Shown: one piece after another, positions 1 to 4,794 of the stretch
How the letters are laid out: each line of letters opens with the position of its first letter
Position numbering within the stretch: the first letter of the stretch is position 1
NCBI GenBank assembly: GCA_031273735.1
Contig: JAISRI010000166.1
Span: 1-7,256 of the forward strand
Length of the DNA stretch: 7,256 bases
Source of the DNA: Helicobacteraceae bacterium
GTDB taxonomy: Bacteria > Campylobacterota > Campylobacteria > Campylobacterales > SZUA-545
Direction of reading: 5' to 3'
Position numbers and translations under genes: made by a program
Notes under the pieces: generated by a model
Database searches by the model: none
What the model saw: only the letters and a program-made list of their open reading frames with translations
Told to the model about the DNA's origin: nothing

Positions 1-2
1 CG

Positions 3-215
3 TATATTGCGGAGGAAGGCGGGAATCCAAACCAAAGACCTACGAACAGCGATCGCCTTTGGTTGTTTGTAAGCCTGAATACTCACGACGCAAAAGCCGT
101 CGTATTTGGATTCCCGCCTTCCTTCGCGATAAACGCTTCCTGCGGAAGCTATCGCTCCGTCGTGGGAATGACCGCGTATGGCGGTTATGCTAAACAGATA
201 AGACGATCGGCTTAA
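3..215 (+). CDS. Open frame running in from the window edge, possible gene 3' end but probably spurious
   Basis: The frame starting at base 3 is open for 70 codons and ends with TAA at 213-215. No start is visible because the frame enters from the left edge. It would contain segments such as EEGGNP, RLWLFVSLNTHDAKAVVFGF and SVVGMTAYGGYAK. Against it, nearly the whole frame coincides with the palindromic repeats at 13-173. Peptides of the EGGNP and GMTxxGG type are the usual artefact of translating REP elements. The end IRRSA uses AGA and CGA codons, and no terminator follows. If it is real, it is the C-terminus of an unrecognised protein. Confidence 0.2.
   Translation, partial: YIAEEGGNPNQRPTNSDRLWLFVSLNTHDAKAVVFGFPPSFAINASCGSYRSVVGMTAYGGYAKQIRRSA
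13..123. repeat. Inverted pair of REP-like arms, 19 bp each
   Basis: Bases 13-31 and 105-123 are perfect reverse complements over 19 bases, separated by 73 bases. Between them are two smaller perfect stems: 30-37 with 57-64 (AACCAAAG/CTTTGGTT) and 85-90 with 98-103 (ACGACG/CGTCGT, 7-base loop). A GCGATCGC palindrome lies at 49-56. The arm core GGATTCCCGCC/GGCGGGAATCC is typical of dispersed intergenic palindromic (REP-type) repeats in many bacteria. The left unit may continue beyond the window edge. Two opposed units with a structured spacer resemble a paired REP (BIME-like) arrangement; that reading is inference, since no other copy is present in this window. Confidence 0.6.
107..173. repeat. 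REP-like hairpin unit with nested stems
   Basis: This unit begins TGGATTCCCGCC and ends GGGAATGACC, the two ends of the familiar palindromic repeat. Nested pairings are ATTCCC 110-115 with GGGAAT 164-169, GCGAT 126-130 with ATCGC 151-155, and a tight hairpin GCTTCC-TGC-GGAAGC at 135-149. The left side of this unit is also the right arm of the 13-123 inverted repeat, so the two folds exclude each other. Such units usually act as transcript-end or gyrase/IHF-associated elements, or are simply selfish repeats. Nothing here tells which. Confidence 0.5.
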
Positions 216-309
216 TACGACGGCGTTTGCGTATTGCGTATTTAAGATCTACGTTGGAATTAGCGAATAAGATTGGTTTTTTTAAGATAGTTATACATAT
301 AGCGGTCGC

Positions 310-369
310 CTAATCAGCCGCAAAAACCGCCGAAAGAGCGAATAGAGCGGCGCAAAGAAACTTTTGAAT
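310..369 (-). pseudogene. Remnant of an exported-protein gene: signal-peptide-like frame cut by a stop
   Basis: On the minus strand an AAAGGA ribosome-binding-type sequence (376-381) precedes, by 6 bases, a frame opening with ATT (367-369). It reads I-Q-K-F-L-C-A-A-L-F-A-L-S-A-V-F-A-A-D and then TAG (310-312). This has the layout of a Sec signal peptide: a Lys, a hydrophobic core, and a V-F-A cleavage site followed by A-D. It stops at what would be the first mature residues, and the start codon looks mutated from ATG. After the stop the frame continues ATAICITILKKTNLIR and stops again. It lies just downstream of the LPP20 gene's terminator on the same strand. Decay of a secreted-protein gene is an inference from a short stretch. 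Bases 216-309 show nothing else I can name. Confidence 0.27.
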
Positions 370-394
370 TAAAGATCCTTTAACGACCGCTCTT

Positions 395-432
395 AAAAAA
401 GCCGCCCCTTTGCCGCAAACGGGCAAAGAGGC
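395..432 (-). terminator. Intrinsic terminator of the LPP20-family lipoprotein gene
   Basis: Read on the minus strand, 432-422 (GCCTCTTTGCC) pairs with 414-404 (GGCAAAGGGGC) across a 7-base loop. This gives an 11-bp stem with one G-U pair. It is followed by GGC and a run of six T (400-395). The stem begins 6 bases past the TAG stop at 439-441, the right place and direction to end that transcript. Confidence 0.8.
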
Positions 433-438
433 GTAAAA

Positions 439-1026
439 CTATTCGGTTACGGGTTTTTTGATTGCCCTTTCAAACTCTTCTTTAAGCTGATCTTGAGCCT
501 TTTGGCTTTGGAATTGCTGCCATAGCGCGTTTTCATTGCGAAGGCTACTCATCAGCGCGTTTTCCGTCTGATCCAAAGGCGCGGTTATCAGCACAAAAAG
601 CGTTCCGTTGCTGGGGTGTTGCCAAGTATCGGCGACTTTAGCCCCTTTAATACTTAAAAACGAAGTTTGTCGCGAAACGCGCTCCATATTTTGCTCGAAG
701 ATCGCGTTTTCGCCTGCGCCCGTGTTTCTCTGCCAGCTATCGAACGCGGCGCGGACGTTTGCCTCTACGTTAAAAGAGATCGCGTCGCGTCCCTGAGCTT
801 GCGCTTGCGTAAATTGAAAGCCGTAGTCGTTGGCGGGGTTCTTTTGCGCCGTGCCAAGTCCCGCGATTGTTTTATCGTCAAAATAGGGAATACAAACCCA
901 TTTTGGCGCCTCTTTACCGTCGTTTAAGCATGGCGCGCCCGTAGCGGTCGTATCGGGCTGTTTGCCGCCGCACCCGCTCAAAAACAAAGCCGCGACGATC
1001 GCCGCGAAACCGATTAGTCGTTTCAT
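439..1026 (-). CDS. LPP20-family outer-membrane lipoprotein
   Basis: This 195-residue protein has a lipoprotein signal peptide: MKRL, a hydrophobic stretch, then the lipobox L16-S17-G18-C19, so Cys19 should be lipidated after signal peptidase II cleavage. The mature part carries the LPP20-type pattern: P41-K-W-V followed by a short strand, AGLGTAQ (55-61), an Ala-rich helix with AQAQGRDAISFNVEANV (75-91), and a strand ending VADTWQ..GTLFVLITAP (131-150). The C-terminal third is a charged helix. Cys33 and Cys45 could form a disulfide. LPP20 of Helicobacter pylori is a surface-associated lipoprotein, and related domains occur in flagellar proteins such as FlgP; no flagellar gene is adjacent here, so the precise role is unknown. 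The ATG at 1026 is backed by AGGAG at 1034-1038. It is monocistronic, with its own promoter and terminator, and divergent from modA. Confidence 0.85.
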   Translation of the reverse strand: MKRLIGFAAIVAALFLSGCGGKQPDTTATGAPCLNDGKEAPKWVCIPYFDDKTIAGLGTAQKNPANDYGFQFTQAQAQGRDAISFNVEANVRAAFDSWQRNTGAGENAIFEQNMERVSRQTSFLSIKGAKVADTWQHPSNGTLFVLITAPLDQTENALMSSLRNENALWQQFQSQKAQDQLKEEFERAIKKPVTE

Positions 1027-1056
1027 CTAACTTCTCCTCGTGAAATAAAGTTGCCG

Positions 1057-1062
1057 ATTATA
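1057..1062 (-). promoter_or_regulatory. -10 box for the LPP20-family gene
   Basis: The minus strand reads a perfect TATAAT, 30 bases ahead of the ATG at 1026, giving a predicted leader of about 24 bases that includes the AGGAG site. Seventeen bases upstream there is only AAGCGC, a poor -35 box. A strong -10 with a degenerate -35 is the usual sigma-70 pattern in Epsilonproteobacteria. Confidence 0.6.
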
Positions 1063-1123
1063 ACTTACTTTTTCTATAAGCGCTTTGTTCGCGCCTCGAC
1101 GAAAGCGCCTATTATTTAATCTA

Positions 1124-1147
1124 CGTTATATCGCGCAAGATATAACG
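1124..1147. promoter_or_regulatory. Predicted ModE operator upstream of modA
   Basis: CGTTATATC at 1124-1132 and GATATAACG at 1139-1147 form a perfect 9-bp inverted repeat with a 6-base spacer. It can equally be written CGTTATAT-N8-ATATAACG. From memory, this is the half-site and spacing of ModE boxes, such as the E. coli modA operator with CGTTATAT and CATAACG halves. It sits 43 bases before the modA start and would cover the -35 region of the likely modA promoter. That suits repression when molybdate or tungstate is plentiful. No modE gene is in the window, so the identity of the regulator is inferred from site and context. Confidence 0.72.
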
Positions 1148-1154
1148 AACGCGC

Positions 1155-1160
1155 TAAAAT
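1155..1160 (+). promoter_or_regulatory. Probable -10 box for modAB
   Basis: TAAAAT lies 30 bases ahead of the modA ATG, 7 bases after the predicted ModE box. The same hexamer recurs at 1168-1173, inside the near-repeat GCGCTAAAAT / GCGCTATTAAAAT. That copy would start transcription on top of the ribosome site at 1181-1187, so the first copy is preferred. The matching -35 position (about 1132-1137) falls inside the operator. Confidence 0.45.
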
Positions 1161-1190
1161 GCGCTATTAAAATGCAAAACGGAGGAGAAA

Positions 1191-1898
1191 ATGAGAGGAT
1201 TACTGATAGCGGCGTTACTTTTTTGCGTCGCAAACGCGGACGATCTCTATCTTGCGGGAGCGATGGGCTACAAAAAACCGATCGAGACTCTCGCGGCAAG
1301 TTATCAGAAGGCAAGCGGCGTCGCGGTAAAGACGATGTTTGGCAATATGCAACATATTACCGCGCAGACGCAAAATAGCGACAAGTTCGAGCTTTTTGTA
1401 GGAGACGAAAAGATTATCGACGAACAGGGCGTAAAATATACGCAAAAGATCGTTTTTGGCGAAGGCGTTTTGACGTTGGTTTTTTCTAAGAGTATCAAAG
1501 GAGAGCCGTCGCTGGATTTTCTTAAAAACCCGACGATTAAAAAGATCGGCGCGCCTCACCCCAAAAGCGCGATTTTTGGCATTGCCGCCGACGAGGCGCT
1601 AAAGAACGCAAAGCTCTACCGCGACGTAGAATCCAAGCTAACGATCGTCCAACATATCCCGCAAGTAGCCGAGTATCTAAAAAGCGGAGATATAGACGCG
1701 GGATTTATCAATAAAACCAACTATTTGGCGATCAAAGATCAAACGGGTTTCGCGCTGGAAGTCGATCGCAAACTATATACGCCAATTAAGATCGTTTGCG
1801 TGGTTTTGAGCGAGCGCGCCAGCGAAGAAGCGCAAGGTTTTATAGAATTTCTCAAAAGCTCGGAAGCAAAAGAGATATTAAAAGCGAACGGATTATAA
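1191..1898 (+). CDS. modA: ModA-like molybdate/tungstate-binding periplasmic protein, divergent ligand site
   Basis: This 235-residue protein is the substrate-binding component of an oxyanion ABC importer acting in the periplasm. Residues 1-16 form a Sec signal peptide with cleavage predicted after A14-N15-A16. The mature protein follows the ModA fold order: strand LYLAGAMG (19-26), helix, AVKTMFGNM (45-53), FELFVGDEKIID (66-77), a hinge-region strand EGVLTLVFSK (91-100), IGAPHPKSAIFGIAADEAL (119-137), GDIDAGFIN (166-174), and a C-terminal helix ending EAKEILKANG. In E. coli ModA the anion is held by Ser in AAASL and Ser in SSST. Here those segments read AGAMG and FGNMQ, so the usual Ser ligands appear absent. 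The call rests on fold pattern, the adjoining modB and the ModE-type box. The ATG follows a strong GGAGGAG (1181-1187). Tungstate or another tetrahedral anion is possible. Confidence 0.8.
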   Translation: MRGLLIAALLFCVANADDLYLAGAMGYKKPIETLAASYQKASGVAVKTMFGNMQHITAQTQNSDKFELFVGDEKIIDEQGVKYTQKIVFGEGVLTLVFSKSIKGEPSLDFLKNPTIKKIGAPHPKSAIFGIAADEALKNAKLYRDVESKLTIVQHIPQVAEYLKSGDIDAGFINKTNYLAIKDQTGFALEVDRKLYTPIKIVCVVLSERASEEAQGFIEFLKSSEAKEILKANGL

Positions 1899-1902
1899 GG
1901 TC

Positions 1903-2574
1903 TTGTTTGCGCAAGAGTGGTTTATATCGCCTCTTTTGTTAACGCTTAAAGTCGCCTTTGCGACGCTGTTATTACATTCGACTTTGGGCGTTCTTTTGGC
2001 GGCGGTTATATCTGGACAAAAACGGTTTTATAAGACGGCGATCGATATTTTTATATCCCTTCCGATCGTTTTTCCGCCGATTGCCGTCGGCTTTTTTCTC
2101 TTGCTTTTACTAGGCAAAAAAGGCTTGATAGGTTCGGCGCTCGCGGCGTATAATATAGAGATTATTTTCTCTACGAGCGGCGTAATTTTAGCGGCGTTTA
2201 TAGCGGGATTGCCGCTTGTGGTTAAGCCGATCGAGAGCGCTCTGAGCGAGCAGGAAAAACTATACGCGGAAGCGGCGTATTGTATGGGTAAAAGCCGCTT
2301 TGAAACGTTGATCTTCGCGCTACTGCCTAATATCCCAAAGGCGATATGCGCGGCGCTATTTTTAGGTTTAGGACGATCGTTTGGCGAAATTGGCATAACG
2401 CTGATGCTGGGCGGAAATATCATAGGCGAAACCGATACTTTAGGGCTTGCGATCTACAACGGCGCAATGACGGGCGAAACCGATAAGGCGATCGTTTTAA
2501 GCGCGGCGTTGGGGGTTTTTTCTCTGTTAATTTTTATCGTTCTAAAAAGGTTGTCATACGGTAAAGATCAATAG
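1903..2574 (+). CDS. modB: ModB, molybdate ABC transporter inner-membrane permease
   Basis: This 223-residue protein, close to the usual ModB length, has about five hydrophobic segments (near 12-36, 44-70, 92-110, 144-170 and 196-215). Family marks are the LPIVFPPIAVGF stretch (53-64) with L-G-K-K-G-L-I-G after it, the EAA loop that contacts the ATPase (EAAYCMG at 123-129, through about 142), and RSFGEIGITLMLGGNIIGET (158-177), close to the standard ModB motif. It forms the translocation pore for the ModA ligand. The start is TTG at 1903, only 4 bases after the modA TAA; AAGG at 1897-1900 overlaps that stop. An in-frame TAA at 1879 rules out an earlier start, so translation is likely coupled to modA. 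No modC follows: the next gene is convergent, with its stop 5 bases away, and no terminator hairpin is visible. Confidence 0.9.
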   Translation: MFAQEWFISPLLLTLKVAFATLLLHSTLGVLLAAVISGQKRFYKTAIDIFISLPIVFPPIAVGFFLLLLLGKKGLIGSALAAYNIEIIFSTSGVILAAFIAGLPLVVKPIESALSEQEKLYAEAAYCMGKSRFETLIFALLPNIPKAICAALFLGLGRSFGEIGITLMLGGNIIGETDTLGLAIYNGAMTGETDKAIVLSAALGVFSLLIFIVLKRLSYGKDQ

Positions 2575-2579
2575 GTTTT

Positions 2580-3905
2580 TTACGCCCCCAATCTACTTCT
2601 TTCCAATTCGTAAAAACGATCGACGCTTGGATTTGGATAAAGCGCGGATCTTATCCGTCTAATAGGATCAAAAGAGCTTTGTAGGTAGAGGCGTTTAGGA
2701 TCGATCGCTCTACCGATCGCCACATAAAACTGACCCGATTCAAAAAGATGATCGAGGTCGATCGCAAGGTCTAAAATACCCATACCTTGCGATTTATGAA
2801 TCGTGATCGCCCACGCGAGGCGAACGGGAAACTGCGTAACGCTCGCCAAAACCTTTGGCGATTCTTCGCCGCCCTGCTCTTCGTAGGTAAAACTGTGCCG
2901 TTCGACTTCGATCGTCTCGCCGTTTGCTTTTTCGACGATCAACGTATCCTCCCCGATCGCCGTTATAACGCCGCGTTCGCCGTTGTAAAACGAACCCGTT
3001 TCATTGACGATAAAAAGGATAGGAGCGCCTACTTTTAGCTTTAACGTTAGCGGCGCGTTAAGCGATCGCAAAAAACTTGACAGCCGTTTTTCGTTCATCT
3101 CTTTTGCTACCTCGATCGCGGCTTCAAAGCGATACTCTTCCGTATGTAGGCGTTTTAGCCGCGCTTCGTTGTGCGCGTCCGCTTCGCGGTTGCGTCCGAA
3201 AAGAAGCGTAGGATCGTTTTGTAAAACTTCGGTTTGCGAGGCGTAAGTTCTTAAAAGTTTTTCGCCGCAATCATCCAAAACGCCGACGCGAAGCGCGCTT
3301 AAAAGCGCGATAAACTCGCGATCGCTCGATCGCCAAGCCGCGTTTAGCTCCAAAAACTTTGGATTAAGAGCGCGCCACGCCTCGCTTTCAAAGGCGTATC
3401 GCGCCGTAAAAAGGTTTTGTTGCGGACGTTTTTCTACGGGCGGTAGCTGGTAAAAATCGCCCGCAAAAACGATCCTGCCGCTAAACCCAGCCGATTGTAA
3501 GCGGTGGTAGATCATCTCCATTAGATTGGCGCTTACCATACTGATCTCGTCGATCAAAATCGTATCTAGCGCGCCGATCATCGTTTCGATTTTCTTAATC
3601 AGCCTTTTATTGCGTTTATCGTGAGCGATCAGATATTCAAGCGAGGGGCATATCCCAAAACCGAAAAAGCTGTGGATCGTCTGCCCTCCGATATTGACCG
3701 CCGCGATCCCCGTGCTACCCAGCGAAGCTACGCGCAGTTTGCGCTCGCGCAGAGCGTCGCGTATAAGGCATAGCGCGCGGCTTTTGCCCGCTCCCGCGCC
3801 GCCCGTGATAAAGTAATTATCGTTTTCCTCTTGAAGCGCGATCTCGTTATTCGCGCCGATCGCGGCTGGAACGGCGACGTTTTTAGAGATTATTTCGCCG
3901 ATCAT
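2580..3905 (-). CDS. Pif1/RecD-like SF1B DNA helicase
   Basis: This 441-residue protein carries the helicase motifs in order. Walker A is GGAGAGKS (35-42), with Ala where GTGKS is usual. Motif Ia is STGIAAVNIGGQTIHSFFG (64-82). Walker B is ILIDE (116-120), followed by ISM. Motif III is GDFYQLPPV (149-157). A LNAAWRSSD segment (187-195) resembles the family's L..YRQ.D. A small SH3-like insert with FYNGERGVI lies near 306-314. Motif V is TIHKSQGM (368-375) and motif VI is FYVAIGRA (393-400). Relatives are ATP-driven 5'-3' helicases that unwind forks, R-loops and G-quadruplexes; the full motif set suggests an active enzyme. There are no extra domains. Its ATG shares one base with the TAA of the upstream DedA gene (TAATG, 3907-3903) and no good Shine-Dalgarno is visible, so it is probably made by translational coupling. 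The C-terminus ends 5 bases from modB. Confidence 0.9.
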   Translation of the reverse strand: MIGEIISKNVAVPAAIGANNEIALQEENDNYFITGGAGAGKSRALCLIRDALRERKLRVASLGSTGIAAVNIGGQTIHSFFGFGICPSLEYLIAHDKRNKRLIKKIETMIGALDTILIDEISMVSANLMEMIYHRLQSAGFSGRIVFAGDFYQLPPVEKRPQQNLFTARYAFESEAWRALNPKFLELNAAWRSSDREFIALLSALRVGVLDDCGEKLLRTYASQTEVLQNDPTLLFGRNREADAHNEARLKRLHTEEYRFEAAIEVAKEMNEKRLSSFLRSLNAPLTLKLKVGAPILFIVNETGSFYNGERGVITAIGEDTLIVEKANGETIEVERHSFTYEEQGGEESPKVLASVTQFPVRLAWAITIHKSQGMGILDLAIDLDHLFESGQFYVAIGRAIDPKRLYLQSSFDPIRRIRSALYPNPSVDRFYELERSRLGA

Positions 3906-4474
3906 TATCGCTTTGCTTTTTTGCGCGACGCGAAGCCGACAAGCAGATACGAGCCGCCTATGATCGTTACAAGCGCGATCGGCAGAAGATATGGTTTGTC
4001 GCTTGCGTAATTTGCGATCTTTGCGAAAAACTCGCCCGCGAAGTAGCTACCGAAGCCAAAGATAAGGACAAAGAGGCAAGCGCCGATCATATTGAACGCA
4101 AAAAACTTTTTTGCGCCGTATTTTGTAAAGCCCGCCACAATCGGAATCAGAGTTTTCAAACCGTATACAAACTTCTGCCCTACCAGAATACGATTACCGT
4201 GCCGCTTGAGTAGCAGATGAGAAAGCGCGAGCTTGCGGCGGTGCCGTCGCAAATACGGCATTATCGCGCCCTTGTTGTAGCGGCTAAGCAAAAATAACGC
4301 TTGATCGCCTATAACGTTTGCCGCGAAAACGACGACGATCGTAATAAATATATTCATATACCCTAGCCCCGAAAGCGCGCCCGCCGCGACAATTCCTACA
4401 AATCCGCCGCCAAGCGAGTATAAAAAAAGCGCGGCATAGCCGTAGGTTTCGAGGTTTTCGATAATCGTTTCCAT
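3905..4474 (-). CDS. DedA/VTT-family inner-membrane protein
   Basis: This 189-residue protein is the size of DedA proteins, with hydrophobic segments near 12-38, 41-62, 96-115, 123-148 and 161-182. The VTT core is visible as NVIGDQALFLLSRYNKG (53-69) and the amphipathic VGQKFVYGLKTLIPIVAG (98-115), followed by FNMIGA (127-132). DedA proteins support envelope homeostasis, and members flip undecaprenyl phosphate or phosphatidylethanolamine or need proton motive force. In E. coli YqjA/YghB two arginines and an acidic residue early in the fold are essential. Here the equivalents of both Arg look like Lys101 and Lys107, and the N-terminal loop GGGFVGIVAAGAL (22-34) has no acid; Asp57 is kept. The ATG has AAAGGA at 4479-4484. 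A weak promoter may lie upstream (TTGTCG 4521-4526, CAATAT 4497-4502, both minus). It is first in a unit with the helicase gene. Confidence 0.85.
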   Translation of the reverse strand: METIIENLETYGYAALFLYSLGGGFVGIVAAGALSGLGYMNIFITIVVVFAANVIGDQALFLLSRYNKGAIMPYLRRHRRKLALSHLLLKRHGNRILVGQKFVYGLKTLIPIVAGFTKYGAKKFFAFNMIGACLFVLIFGFGSYFAGEFFAKIANYASDKPYLLPIALVTIIGGSYLLVGFASRKKAKR

Positions 4475-4612
4475 TTAATCCTTTCAAGTCAAGGCGATAT
4501 TGTGGCGAAAAATAGTAAAACGACAAGCGGCGTTTTGTAGCCAACCGCGTTTTTTAACGTTTAGAGGCGCTCGAAAGGCGATCTATAACGCGGCGAAAAT
4601 TATGCGCATTAG

Positions 4613-4767
4613 CTAAAAATAGTCGTCTATAATCAGTTTGTCGTACTTATCCGCGCCGCGCCAATAATCCGCAAAGTTCCAATCGCGTTTCAAGGCGCTT
4701 TTATGCGATCATAAGACGCGAATTGCAAAACGCCTAGGCAGGATAATATATCTACTAAAGCGCCCAT
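4613..4767 (-). pseudogene. Frameshifted small gene, about 51 residues if repaired
   Basis: Between the SIMPL and DedA genes, the minus strand has an ATG at 4767-4765 that reads MGALVDILSCLGVLQFASYD then RIKAP and TGA (4690-4692). In the -1 frame, overlapping at the AAAA run (4702-4699), the reading continues SALKRDWNFADYWRGADKY then DKLIIDDYF to TAG (4613-4615). Both halves look protein-like and join smoothly at RIK-SALK if one A is added to the run. This could be a one-base deletion in a small gene, a sequencing error, or ribosomal -1 slippage. The product is not recognised; the N-terminal part is hydrophobic and the rest rich in Asp, Lys, Trp and Tyr. No strong ribosome site precedes the ATG, which lies 27 bases after the SIMPL stop. 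The rest of this 320-base gap (4475-4612) shows only a possible weak DedA promoter. Confidence 0.45.
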
Positions 4768-4794
4768 ATAGGCAAAGCTCTAAAAACGTTTAGA

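Noticed and set aside
608..1378. Plus-strand open frames of 62-97 codons opposite the LPP20 gene and across the intergenic region
   Set aside because: They lie antisense to a confident gene or cross the promoters and ModE box, have no ribosome site, and give low-complexity Arg/Ser-rich products.
1215..1559. Minus-strand open frame of 114 codons inside modA
   Set aside because: It is antisense to a clear ModA protein and has no recognisable domain or ribosome site.
2028..2423. Minus-strand open frame of 131 codons inside modB
   Set aside because: It is a mirror frame of the hydrophobic permease; codon bias of modB keeps it open by chance.
4284..4544. Minus-strand TTG frame of 86 codons overlapping the DedA start
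   Set aside because: It reads out of frame through the DedA coding sequence, is Arg/Tyr-rich, and has no ribosome site.
4780..4793. CTAAA/TTTAG hairpin just after the SIMPL stop, considered as a terminator
   Set aside because: Only 5 weak base pairs and no T-run after it on the minus strand.
4556..4794. A 10-base direct repeat (AACGTTTAGA at 4556-4565 and 4785-4794) flanking the frameshifted small gene, considered as target-site duplication of an inserted element
   Set aside because: There are no terminal inverted repeats or transposase, and the repeat is A+T-rich around an AACGTT palindrome, so chance is a fair explanation.
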